From: Chamaea fasciata
Taxonomy: Eukaryota > Chordata > Aves > Passeriformes > Sylviidae
DNA length: 64,000 nucleotides
Reading direction: 5' to 3'
NCBI GenBank assembly: GCA_029207755.1
Contig: JARCOQ010000005.1
Coordinates: 61,267,414-61,331,413, forward strand
Positions 37,901 through 51,300 of the stretch are shown here, one piece after another. The notes beneath the pieces are model-generated. The model saw nothing but the letters and a program-made list of their open reading frames with translations, was not told the DNA's origin and did no database searches. The position numbers and the translations under genes were made by a program. Numbering within the stretch: position 1 is the stretch's first letter; each line of letters opens with the position of its first letter.

Positions 37901-38222
37901 TCACTTCCAGTTTTAATTCTGTCTAGCTTTGACTTTGAGCTATCAAATCTTGATGCTTTTGTCTGTTAGCTCCTGATGTGCTTTCATCACAGATACAAAG
38001 ACCAAAGGTTTTTCTCTGGTCAGGTAGGTAACATTTTGAGGACACAAAATTAGAGAAGTGTGAGATGGCTTTGGGGCAACTTTACTTGGAGTTCAGCTAA
38101 GTAGGTACAGTCAGCACCTCTGAATCAAAACCTACTATTGTCAGCAAATCAGTGACCTGGCTTACTCCATCATAAAGGTACACAGAATAACTCCCTTCCC
38201 TCCCTTTTCCATCTTCCCTCTG

Positions 38223-39376
38223 CTAGTTGAGCTTGTTGCAGATCTCGAGGGCTTTCTTGTAGACCTGAGTCACATCATCCATGTCTGTGAGAAGAGAAAA
38301 ACTGCTGTCCCCCAGACGGTTGCGGTAACGCTTTAGATACTGTGGCCGTGGGCGATTCTGAAGTCCTTCAAAGTCTTGGATCTGGAGAAAATTTTCAGCA
38401 GAGACACAGCTCCGTATTCTCTGCCTGTTTGGCCTGTTCTCTTGCAAATCCAGCAAATCAAATGAGTCACTGGACAAAATACTGTCATCACTAATTACGC
38501 TGGAAGGGCGACTGTAACTTCGAGGTAATGCGTCCCCAGGCAAGACCATTTCTTCCATGGCCTCCAGTGTTGGTGTGTCAGGGCTAATCAAAGCAGGTTC
38601 AGTGCTGTTGGTAGAATACTTGCTGTTATGTTTCAAGATGCCCTTACGCCTGCAGGAATGGCTGTAAGACCCATTTCTGGACGGCTCTGTGACCCCTGGA
38701 GAAGTGTCACTGTTTACTGTCTCATCATTATTGTCCAAGAGTTCTGAAGATTCGCTTCTTTCTGGAGAGGAGTAATAGCCAGACTCCCTCTGTTGAGTCT
38801 TCTTTAAGATTCCTTTTTTTGGCATTAGTGAAGACTGCTTAGTGCCATACTTGCCAGCTACCTCTCCCTCTACAACACTTTTAATGGCCACGCCAGTCCT
38901 ACACAACTCTTGCTCCATCTTAAAAGCAGAGGGTAACACTGGGCTGACAACTCCTTCAATGAAACCTGCACTGTGAGAGCGATGTTCACTGTTGCTCCTT
39001 TTCTTCAGGATGCCTTTGGGTCTCTTGGAGGTCGGTTTGTTTGCATTTTCAGCTCCTCCTTCCTGGATGGACTGTGCAATGTCATTTTCCTTTTTTGATT
39101 TTTTCAGAGACCTTTGTCTCTCTAGTGTGACTTCAGGACCTTTGGGCTTAGAAAGGCACTTGATTTTGGTATCAGTCTCTGGTTGGAGGCCAGTAGAACG
39201 GTGATGCCAATCAATGAACCTTGCCAGCAGTGGGGACTCAGAGTCCCTCATGGCATCACAGTCACAGACACTGCTCTTGTAGCCCCAGTTAACCCACCAG
39301 TGGTTGGCAATGTCTTCAATGGTTGCTCGGCGTTCAGGGTTCACCATCAGCATCCACCTGATAAGACCACGAGCAT
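38223..39376 (-). CDS. NUAK1: NUAK1 last coding exon (kinase end and regulatory tail)
   Basis: This exon of 1154 bases completes Asp278 and encodes 383 more residues to a TAG at 38223-38225. It begins [20 protein letters not shown], the last helices of the kinase domain. The tail is polar and serine-rich. It shows three GILK motifs (399-402, 466-469, 523-526) of the type that recruits PP1 beta in the family. It also has the ESGYYS sequence (475-480), reported as a beta-TrCP phosphodegron in human NUAK1, the RQRIRS serine 600 that fits the Akt consensus, and a conserved C-terminal helix ending EICNKLN. The acceptor is tcatccatag before ATGCTCG. The segment around residues 440-465 and 490-560 diverges most from the human protein as I recall it, while the motif blocks stay constant. 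Confidence 0.97.
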
Positions 39377-42300
39377 CTATGGATGAAGAATGGCATATAA
39401 CATTTTTAGAATATGGGTATTCTTAGGTTTGTCAGTTTAAATTGAAAGTGTGAAAACAATAAAATGAGCAAAAAAAAATGCTCCATACTGCAGAGAAAGG
39501 GAAAGGGAACAAGGCTTTGACTATCAGTCAATGATGAAAAATGCCTCTGAGCACTACTTTTTATCAGAAGAATGTGATTCACTCTAGAAAATGTACACTG
39601 GGCTATCCAATAAATTAAGGTTTGTACTGTATTAGACAGTGAATAGTTCCATATTAATGAAGGAAGTCACCAACCTATTGGCTCTAATGACAAAACTTAG
39701 AGGAAAATAAAACTGAATTGGGATATTTCAAATAATCTACACATTACTGCTTCTGTATTTACTTTTTCCACAAACAGTGTAGTCTTCTGTGTATTGTAAA
39801 GGTTTCTTTTCGTTCAGAGAGCAAGAAGACAGAAAATTGAAAGGAATGACAAACAGCCGATACAAGATAAATATTCCTTTGAATATAATATTTGCATAGA
39901 TATTTAAGGCTGAAAGGAGTAATTATTATCAGTGAGCCAGACTTAGCTGCTACTTTTCCGTCAGGTGACTGCTTAATGTGCTATCCTAGAAGCCAGCGTG
40001 AACACAGTGGCTTTAATTCAGTTTTTGGCCTGCCTTCTTTAATAAGAGGCTCTGTTGCTCTGACCATTCACCTTCTCTCTGCTTATGATAGCCCACAGCG
40101 TAGTGAGAAGACTGCTCTGTACCAGTCTGTTGTAGCAGTTTACAACTCATCTGAACAATTCCAATTGCAATAACTAACAGACCTTCCACTGCCACAGATC
40201 TACTTAAAAGAGCCCATTACAGCTCCCCCAAGGCAACAAAATCTATCTGCTACAAAATTTTAATTTCAAAAGGGCTTTTGGAAAGTGCTGTACCCAGATG
40301 GGAATTTATAGCAGATGAACTCAGTAGGGGAATGAGATTTTATTTTTGGTGTACATCATTCTAATATGACACTGTAACATGTTGGAAGGGGCCGAACAAA
40401 ATGCTCCATTCTGAACTGCTGTCAGCTCAGTACATGGCTCTCCCTCCTTTTTCGTACCTGAGGTCTGTGTTGGCTCACGATATTCTCCACTGCTGATCTG
40501 CCTGATGAGATTTTTGTGATCAAAGCCATCAAAGGGCATCGTTCCATAAACCAGAGTGTAAAGCAATACACCAAGGGCCCAGCTGTCAACCTGAAATACA
40601 GACACAACACGTGTAAGCCCAGGAAAGTTGATCCCTGGTCTTCTCCATGCCATTAGCACCACAAGAGCAGAACCGTGTCCAGCTGCACCTATTGCTGAGC
40701 AAACTGGTATTTAACATCCTGCTAACCATCCACAGGCACTGTAAACAAAAGAAGCAGCTTAAGAACTTCAAATACAGGACAAACCCAAGTGAACTCACAT
40801 GTACAGTAACATTTGCATTAAGACTACCCCTCACAAATATTATCATTAAAGACATCCCCATCCCACCACAGAAAAACTGACCCTTCTTACCTCTGGGCCT
40901 CTGTAAGGTCGTCCATTAACTATTTCAGGGGAAGCATACAGTGGGCTTCCACAAAAGGTCTGCAGAAACTTGTCTTTATGATAAAGGTTGGAGAGTCCAA
41001 AATCAGCAATCTGCAAATACAATTGCACAAGGCATTTTAATATTAATGATTTCTTAAAGTAACAAAAAATCCTTTATCAGGAAAGACTTAGCTATATTTG
41101 TCTCTGCCACAAGGCAAGGACCTCAAAGTGAATTTTACTTTTCTCTCTAAAGATCCCTCAGAGAAGAAGGGTTCCCAGGTTAAGTCCTTGTGATTAGGAA
41201 CATGGATGCTTTGGGTTCATTCACAAAAAGGCCACCAACTGCACAACCATCAGCTGGTAATTTTATCCTGGATGAATTGCATATGCTTGCAAAGGAAATC
41301 TCATACTGGGAAGCCTGCTGTCCACTGACTGCTCTTCATCTTGTATAGTCATTAATACCAGAGGAAAGCAAGCAGAAAGTACCACCCTTCTTATCACACA
41401 CATGCCAGCCAAAATCCACGACCTTTAACATCAACAGGAGGAGGGAGACAGCTAAGCATTACTGAAGAAAGTGATTTTTGAAATCATCTGCAATGTAGCT
41501 ATGCCTGAACGAGAGGCAAAGTGAGGCACCCACTCTCTCCTCCAGATTCAGGGACATGGGGCTGACGAATCTGAGCTGTTAAACCCATGAGATGTCTATC
41601 ACAAGATAATAAACACAAGTCTGGTTCCTAACTGGAAACAATGGGCCCAAATCCGGCTTTCCCAACACAAACAAAACTTCCCTTGGGACTGTTGGGAATT
41701 TTGCCCATGTAGGAATTGCAGGATCCGGTCCAAATATTTTGTTTACTTCAATTCCCTGTTCTTGTTCTTACAAAACAAAGGCTGAGGACGGCAATTCTAA
41801 ATACTCCCACAACCTCTACATTTTCTTTGTTTCCCTAGCACAAGGCAACACCTCTCATTTTCATCTTGTTTAAAACCCAAATGTTTCTGCTTCGCAGAGA
41901 TACTTGTATTATTGCCCACAATCAACATAATCCCTACATAAAAGACATAAAGCACAGGCATAAAAAAGGTATTGTAGATACAAAAGACAGTTTTCTCTGG
42001 GTTTTCTTCACCTTATTCATGTATTTTCTACCAGAAAGAAATTAAATCCCAGGAATTTTTACAAGAGAAAATTCAAGAAAACATAAAATGAATGGGACAC
42101 AAAAGGATTTGCCAGCACCATCATTCACTCTTGGCTTTCCAAAAGGTGCATCATCGATGCCTCTAATACCTGTTGAATTACAATGTTCAGTGAACTCTTG
42201 GAAGAGGTAAAGTCTTTGTCTCAACTTCCTCAACTGGTACAGCTACACTGAAAAATGACACAGTTGAGACCAAAATAGGAACATATATATGCTTTCTAAA

Positions 42301-45300
42301 CAGACATAAATAGATATATAGTTGTTAGATACTTTCACATTAGAAAAACAAACTTTTTAAATATATCCTTTTTACACAATTTTTAAAGTCACAAGTCAAA
42401 CATGAGATTTCATGCTTCACTCTTCCCGATTTTGATGTTCTGCTTATGCAGGTGTTTTACTGACAATCTGTATTCATCCTGCTCAAAGAGCAGCTGATTT
42501 CTGTTCATTATTTTAATTCATCTCACCATGTTCATTCATAGATTGAATTCACTCAGTCCCCCAGACAGCGTATTATCAGCCCACAGCAGAAAATTCAACC
42601 CTCGAATAAATGTGGTTTGTAAAATCTTCATTGTATGGTCGGAATGTCATTGAAAACAGCTGGTGTAGAATTGCAGTCTGCAAACATATTCTCATGGCTC
42701 AGATTACACTTAATTGCCTTAAATTCCACTTTCTTATCAAGTCACCCTGCCTGGCTTGCAGGAAGTTGGTTTTAAGCCTTATGAAGTGTGCCCTGTCAAT
42801 CAAGGGAAGAATGGGATCATTTCAGTGTTAAAAATTCGTGCTGGTCATTGATTTTTATTTCAGTTCAGGATGCAGCTAAGACAAGGACAAACACTGCACA
42901 GTGTGATTCCTTATGCAAATACATTCCCTTAACACCACGGAATGTATAAAATGCATGTGGATGTGCATGAATATATATATATAGGGATACACATACCATT
43001 GTTCACTCTAAGAAACTCTCAGACTTGGGCATTCATGTTTTCATTTTGACCATTCAGGAAAAGAGTATTTATGTTACAGTCCACTCCCATGCTCACAGAC
43101 TGATGTTTATCAGCTTTTCCCATTAAAAGTGTCATGCCCCCCAAAACAAGATTAATAGAAGCCAACATTACTTCATGTTCTTGGCACTTAAATGGAACTA
43201 AGACATCAAGTCAAAAAAACTTCCTAAATCAGGAGGAGCAGAAAAGTGGATTTTTATTCCCCTTGCTTCAGAAGTGTATGTTTCATATTTGCTGTTAGCT
43301 ATGATAAACCAGATGTAAGTTATTGTTGAAGTGTGGAATATAAATTCCACGCAGTTCACACTCATGGAAATTGTCAGTTTTATCCCACTTAAGAATCTGT
43401 CTCTCTGTACTGCAGATAGAGAAATAGTTAGGTCTCTTAAAGCAAATGAAATGTATGTGCAGTTGGTGAAACTTCCAGCAAAGTAAATCCCAATTCCATA
43501 CACTTTGTCTGTATATACAAAACCCTCATGGGTTTTTAGTGGTTAGTCTGATTGGTGTCCCCTTACCAGCCCAAGAGAATGTGCAGTTATCAGGATTATG
43601 TTACCGTTATACTTGCATTGTTCCACTCTTCTATCACTTTGAGGTTGATCATACCATTTACGTCAACCTCTGCTAGACATCTCTTTTAGCTGCAATTCCC
43701 AGCCCAGGAACCATTCTCATCCATACTGTGAACAAGGATGTTCAGTCTCACAAGTGTTTAAAGCTCATTTGATTAATTTATGTCTCCTGCATTTAGTGGT
43801 TTTCAGTAAAAGTCTGCAGGAAATAGTACTGCATACAAGAAGTCCATGAAAAACCTAATAATACACCACAGATCGGATCACCTTTTTCGTCTCATTGCAG
43901 TTCACCTCTGGCCTGTGGATATGCAGAACTCTTCAAAATGTGTAATTTTTTGTTGCTTCCTGACACTGGTGTTTCCTTGTTGCTGTATTCTAACACATGA
44001 CTCCGCTTCCAGAGATTTTTACTCATCATCACAACTCTTAAAAACAAAAAAAACCCCACCCTTCTTATGTCTTCATACACTCCTTTATGACCTTCATTTA
44101 ATTATCTAAAGCTTAAGAATGGTTTCCAAGTTAGTGTAGTAACATGTAAAACGGCCTTTTAGGTCAGATAATAATTTCTAATGGATTACTTGTCCTCTTT
44201 GTTTCCTGTTTTAAAAGTATTGTTTTAGCTAATATACAGGGATCCATTTTTTACAACACCTTATTTTTTCTTCACATTATTATGACATGTTTTTGTAAAT
44301 CATAATGCCTAGATCACTGGCTTGATCAGAAACATGTATTTAATTGCACATTGCACCCAAGATCAAAGAGATTCCTTTAATTTTCTCATTCTTAAAATCA
44401 AACCCCCAATTTTGTGTTTGTAATCCACTGAATGAAATATGAATACTAGGAAAGTACATATAAGACTATCAATCCATTTCTAGAAAATGCCTTCCCCTGA
44501 GTATTTGAAGCCTTCAGTCAATACCAAACCCCAAACTGCATTTTTTTCTGCCTGAACAAATGCATATACTCTCAGAATGAGGACCTGATAAATTTACTCC
44601 TAATAAATAATTTTCAGTTCCATATGTGTTTCCTTGCCAACGGTTACTGTTTAGTGAAACAAAGAAAAAGTGGGAAGAAAACTCTGTGCAAGTAACACAG
44701 AAACCACAGCAACATATTCAAAGCTTCAGCATCAGGGAAATAGTGGCTGTATGCTTAACATCAAGCATTCAAAGCTGATCTTAGTCACAAGGTTTAAAAA
44801 AAAGAGAGCACAAAGAAAAACGTGCCAAAAGACACCTCTTGAAGCAATCCAAATTCAAACACTATTGACTGTAAGATGTACGAAATATCTATACCTTCCT
44901 GAGTTCAGTCTGTTTTTCAGTTTCATGAGACCCTTTGCAGAAGAAGTGACTAGGGGACAGCAAAGAAGCCCCTTGCCCATGCCAAGGCAGTCTTGCCTGC
45001 TCAGAGGCCTTAACATTGAAGAGATGCAGCTGAGGAAAGGCAGGAAACACGAAAAATACCTACAGCAGTTTAAACACAACACGTGTCCGGAAAGGGAAAC
45101 TCTCAAGAAAAGGACATCCAAGTGTCTGGAAGGTTATGTGAGGAGGGAGAGCTACCTGAATTTCTTCCACAGCAGTGGCACTTGCTATGGCAGCTAAAAT
45201 GCATCTGAGGTTCTGAAGCCCCTGGGTCAGCTCCAAGTGTGGACCAAACAAAGCTACCTGTCCTTGCCCCATCCTTCTGCTTTACCCACAGACGAACGAC

Positions 45301-48300
45301 TCCCATAAAGGCGGGAGGGGCAGGAGTAGAGCAGTCTGACAAAGCTCAGCTCCCCAGAGGCTTGAGGAAGTGATTGGTTTTGCACATGAGGACCACAGTG
45401 CAAAGATCCAGCCCTCTACAGCTAGCAAATTCCACAAATTCCTCTTTTCTCTCAAGAATTCTCTGATTAGCTGGGAAGATAGTTTGGCATGTAATGTGGA
45501 AAGAAAGGTCATCCTGCCTGCGGAAGCCTGATTCGTATACAATGTCCTAGAAAGGCTACTTTTTGTTTCCAGCGCTGCTGAGAACAGCTCTGGCTGCTGC
45601 AGACAGCGTCCCTGTAGGAACAGGAGAGAGGAGGTCTGCTCCAATGCTGGATGCTAACAGCAAAACATCCAAATGCTGCATTGGATGGGCCTTCTGTAAA
45701 AGACTATTTTTGGAAACCACATATTTATGTGCCTTTAATCCACTAGTTGATTCAAGTTAGCTTCTGTCATCAGTGTTACACAGATGGCAGCTACCACATG
45801 TTACTTTCCGTTTCCATTGCATATCAGCTTGAAATGAAGACAGACTCTCCAGTGCAAGGCACAGAAGGCTGTGCCTGCAGGCCCGGGGCTTTCAGGAGAG
45901 AGAAAAGGAAGACCTAGTCGATTTATGTACTGGGCTGTGCAAGTAGCTCCTTGATTACTTTTTTAATTAAATAAGGATGCTCAAGCATCAGCAGAAACTC
46001 TTTGTTGTTCCTCCCTCAGCTTGTTTGCCCGTGGATGAGCACATCCAGCCACCCTTACATCCAGCTATCCAAGGAGGAACAAAGTTGAAACAGGTTCAGC
46101 CACCTGGAAATTACACTTATTTTATAGAGGAATATAGATAGTATATATATAGGAAATTACTCTGGAAATTAAATCTCTGAATTATTTAACTTTGTGCTAC
46201 AGCTATAAACAATAGAAGAAAAAGACAGGAATAAAGGTCATTCCCATGCTTTCACTGGGGAGAAATGGCATGGAAATGACATCACTGACATCACTATCCA
46301 AAGTATACGTTTGTGTCTGAAGTTCCAAGGCCATTTCCTAATGAAGCACATGTGCTTTACTAGGTTTATTTTGAAACTCTACTTGCTTATTTTCCAGCCA
46401 TGATCAAAAGAACATTTAGACTGTTCTGTAGGAGGCACTTGAACCCTGTAGACCAGAACAGTTTTTCTCCTAGCCCCAGAAACAGCCAGCAATAATATCA
46501 TTTGTACAAACAGCCTGATTGCACGAAATGCTCTGCTGTTTTCTACCAGTGGGCAGATACTGCATTGGGAATTGTGGACTTTACGTGGCAGAAAAGGGTT
46601 TTCTCCTCCAAAGTATGCAAAGTTTCATTTAGTGTGTATTACTGGGAATCAGTGGTGTCTTCCCCCAACCTCCAAACCTCTGAGCTTCTTGCCAGATGCT
46701 GTTGCTTAGCAGCTGTTACCATAACAATGGCTCTTCTAATACCTTGGGTAAAAATGTTATAAAACATGCAAATCCATTCTGAGAAGCTCAGAAAAAGAAT
46801 CCTACCTTAATATTAAAATTGTCATCAAGAAGAATGTTTTCCAATTTTAGGTCCCTGTGGACAACACCATTCTGAAACAAGGAAGAGAAAACAAGGAAGA
46901 GCATGAGAAAATATTGGGGAAATTAAAGGTGAGCTGGCAGGGTGGTCTTTGCATCTACATTTCAGGGCTGATTTCACTGTCATAACACTCATGGCCCAGT
47001 GACTAGTGGAAGGCGCTGTATTAGTCACTTGGTGTGTGGTTAAGGGAAGAATGACTGGAATCTGTCCTCCCACAAAGACTCTAAAACAGCAGGAGGGTGG
47101 GGGGTGGAGGGCTGGGGGGTGTCTTTTCAGAACTTAATTTCATCCTGGATCCTGCCCCCACTGTGTGAAAGCAGAATATTCTTCCCAGGCACCAGAAACC
47201 AGTATCTGTGAATGACGTTAGCCCCTACAAAAGCCCTCATTCCTCCAATGAGCAGCCACGTGGATTGGGGGAGTTTTAATCTCAAAGGATTGTAAACGTT
47301 AGGGATGGAAGCAAACAGCCTGGGTCTGGGTCAGAGCATTCTATACAGAAACTTGGGAAAATTAAATGCATCGGGAATGGCACTGCAGCTTTTCAGCACT
47401 ATGCAGTGAGGACTCTGAGAAACCCCCTTTTTTATCAGAATTCAAGTAGAGACTTAAGTGTTTTAAGAATTCAAATTCAAATTGTGTTAGCTGCTCATTG
47501 CACCTCTATGCAGTTGTTCCGTAAACAGGGACAAAAGGTCCATGATGATAGCCAGTCAGCTACCTTGGGTTTAATTTGTCATTCCAAGTGGGTACCATGA
47601 TTGATAAGGTCATTAGCAAATGGTATCTTTCCCACTACATCTGGTGAAGTTACTTTTACCTATCCAGAATGAGTATGTACTAAAGCTCATACAGGAAACA
47701 TATAGCTTTCTCTTGGCTTTTTCTTCCATATATTATATCTCCTTTTCGAAAGTTGTTTATTAGCATATTCAAATTGCAAACTAACATTTGTTTGAATGCA
47801 TTAATATTAATGCTGTAGAGGTTATATGGGATGCCTTCTCTAGTTGATGTTGTAATTTTTCAGTTTTTAATGTCAGGAGAATTATTGTAAAGGTAAAAAT
47901 GCAAGGTAAGTCTAAAGTAAAGGTGTGCTTGGTATCTGCCATAACGCAGGAAAACATCATTAGTCTTGAAAAAAAAAGCACCAGTTCAGTGTAGCACTTT
48001 CAATGGACATCTCCTGTTGTACTGATAAAATCACATACTCTGATATTTAATAATGACTGCTGTTGCCTCAGACGTGCTTTGATATATATGCCAGTAATCA
48101 GCCTCGAAACAGCATTTTTTACTATGAAATCCTTTGCTCACCTTGTGGCAGTAATGCACAGCAGAGACTATTTGTCGGAAGAAGTGTCTTGTCTCTCTTT
48201 CACTTAATCGCCGCCTCTCACTGATGTAATCGTACAGCTCTCCTTTACTTGCATACTCCATGATGATCACAATCTTATCTTTATTTTCAAACACTGCACA

Positions 48301-51300
48301 GAAGCAAAGAAAAAACACCACAGTTGATTCAATACATTTTAAAATTGACCGTTTAAAGAGTGCAGAAGACTTGGGATGTCTGATCACATCCTAGACCACC
48401 ACTGCGGGCAGGAAAGGTGTAGTAACAATCCCACTGCAAAAAAACAAGTTCCAAAGCTACTTTTTACCAGAGGAAGATTACAACATTTTAGACCAAGAGA
48501 AGGAAGTTGAGCTTATCCTCTCTTTCATATGGCTACATAAACCTCTTTGTCTCAAATAATATGGGGTCACAGGGCGGCAAAGTCAACTTATCCTAGAGAG
48601 GTGAGGTGGACACTCGTGCCCGTAACACATGAACACCAGCTCCTGCTCCAGCATGGAATTCCTCGTACAAGTAGCCCACTTGAGGCCAGAGGACAGAAGC
48701 AAAGAGGAGCCCTCGTATCATTTGGAAAGGGTTCATAGAAGGCATAATGAATTCTTGTCTTCGATGACTGATACAGGATTGCCATTTAGCTTACAGTGAC
48801 TGTTGGTTGGCTTTCACCTACCACCAAAATCCAGCAAGTGAACAGACTGATGTGTCCTCCTCCATCCCAACTCTGTGTGACAGCACGGCGGGCACAGACA
48901 CCTGAGCTTGTTGTGGCTGCAGCACCTGCAGAGCTGTTCAGCTCTTGTCAGTGGAGCTCTGCACCCTGTCTCATGCAACCAAGTCTTCTTCAAGCTCCCT
49001 TATCCCCTGCCCCTGCCGTATGTCCCACCACATGTCACAGACTGCATGCTGTAATCCTCTGTCACTTGCGCAGAGCCGGCAGCAACGCACAACACCAGCG
49101 TAAGCAGAGCAAGGAAAATCCATCTCATACACGTCACAGCCCGACTCCTCTTTGGGGCTGAGAGTACGCTGTGTCACATGCTGCCAAGGACTTCACTGTG
49201 AGTGGCAGATAACTAATATTTAATCTAGTAAAGCAGGCTGTTAATAGCCTGGAATTGCTGGCTGCTAAATAGCTCTTCTCTTTTATCACCAAAAATCCAC
49301 TGCAACCCACTCGAAACTTCCTGAACCTGCCATAAATAACCACTGCTATATGAAAACATGGTGATTTTCCTTTTCTTTTTATCTGTGGCAGTACTGGTCA
49401 CACTGGCAGCAAGGCATGTACAAATTAATGAGGTTAAAGGGTTTATTACAAACAGATGCTAGTTTTGACCAGCCCTACTGTAATGATGCCTTCCTATATC
49501 TCTTTATCAAAGCTCAGCCAGTAGTCTTTGGCGATTTAATGAAAAACAGAATTAAGCTTCAGCTTTTGCAGTGAAATGCGAAGCTACCTCTCTCAACACG
49601 CAGATATTTGCTTCTCTTAGGCTTTGTCTCATGTCCTCTCACACCTTGCCACTCAAATCTACAAGCCAAAGCCTCTGCAGTTCATTCTAACACCCCTGAA
49701 CCCCAGCCAAACAGCTCTGATAAAAGGGAGAGAAAACAGCCAGATAAAATTGGCTGCTTACTTGTCTGCTGGCCTCACTGTACCCCGAAGCAGAGGCTGC
49801 TGCCAGCGATTACATCCTATGTGCATCCTCATTAGCAATAAACTTCGGAAACTGGAAAAGCCGTCTCTGGATGGATTATACATACAATATCCTCTCCAAG
49901 AATGACAGACTGATACTGTCTGGGAAAAACTGAACATGCGCCGTGTCACACAGGGAAGTGCTGTGATGTGTTACCAATAAAACAGTAAGGCGCACATTTG
50001 CTTCTCTAAGCTCGGAAAGGCTTGTTAGGTACAAGCTTGTTTAAGAAGGCAAAAATAAATTGTTTTAGTAAGCTGAGACAAATCAATGAAAATCCTCTTA
50101 TATAAGAGATCTGATTTAAAACAAACACATAAACCACACAACAACAACACCAATAAAATTACCCCAAAACCCCAGCTGATTCCATGAGTTAGGGGTTTCT
50201 GTATCACGCACATATAGGTGAAGCTGCCACGATCTCAGGGCACTTTCACAGGAATGCACATCCCAAGCAGTTCCAACTGAGGACCACCCTCAGCTCAGAG
50301 GCACATTTGCCCTTGGCTCTTCTTGCCCCACTCCCCCAAAAGCTGATGCCCTACCAGATGTCCAGTGCTGCTGATGACAATAACAGCAATAGCAGCCCTG
50401 CCATGATACAGCATTCTTCCAGGCTGTGTTTTTATTAAAGTTTTGCCTTCATTACTCAGTCCTAAGAGTTTTCTCAAATCATCCTTGATGTTCTGAAGTT
50501 TTAAATTCTAAAATCTTATTTTTTTTGGACTCAAATCCGCCATATTAATGCAGGTCCTGATCCAGATGTATTTTCCACAATTTCTACATAAATCAGCTGG
50601 AAAGCATTTGGTTTGGAGGAATACGCATTCAAAGATACTTTCCATTTCAAATTTTCTCTTACATCCTCTAAGAAACTGAGATACTACCATCAAGCTGAAT
50701 TTAGGAAAACGTAAATCCCTGTTCCAAATTTCAAACTTTTGTCAAAAAGCCACAATAGAATCTACAAGAACAGAATTGTTCCAGGAACTCACATTTGGCT
50801 TTCAGTTCACTGGCACATTCTTCTTTATGAGGGAAAATTTTGAGAGGGAAACTATCCTTGAACTTAGGTGACATTATGGAGGCCTCTGCACCATCTCTAT
50901 AGCTGAATGATTACAGAATTAAACAGCAATTCGTTTCTCCACCCAGGAGCAGAGGTGAATGGGGAGGTATTTTTTACAACTGCATCATTTCACGTCAGAG
51001 CACCTCCACCGTATCAGCTGAACCTCCTGAGTGGGCACGCAGCTACTTCCTGCAGAGAGGGAACTGAGCAGCAGACAAAAAAAATCTAAAACGAGGGCTG
51101 TGATTGAAGGAAGAGGAGGTTGAAAGGCAGTAGGATTTATATCTATACACACACACAGCCTTAAAGAAGAATTCAGTGGTCAAGACTATCAGGCACATGA
51201 CAAGGTGGTATTCTGGCAAGTCACACACCATCAGCCAAGTACACTATGAATTTTCACAGTAGTATTTAGGATGTCAGGCAGGTTTCACACAGGCACTTCT

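Larger units (their letters stand above)
35338..38222 (-). other. NUAK1: Probable NUAK1 3' untranslated region
   Basis: The stretch left of the stop codon has no coding content, and the human transcript is known to have a long 3' UTR of several kilobases. The most convincing end is a minus-strand AATAAA at 35356-35361, in a T-rich run with GT/CT-rich sequence just downstream, which would place cleavage near 35335-35345. A second minus-strand AATAAA at 36362-36367 could give a shorter form. The far end (about 35350-35720) is rich in T and A runs on the sense strand, like many deeply conserved 3' UTR ends. The extent is inferred, not seen directly. Confidence 0.55.

Noticed and set aside
38992..39386. 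Open frames on the plus strand opposite the last NUAK1 exon
   Set aside because: They are antisense shadows of a well-supported coding exon.
44670..45197. 175-codon open frame on the plus strand within NUAK1 intron 4
   Set aside because: It is antisense to the gene, no domain is recognised, and the residue make-up looks like translated intron. No promoter or splice context supports it.
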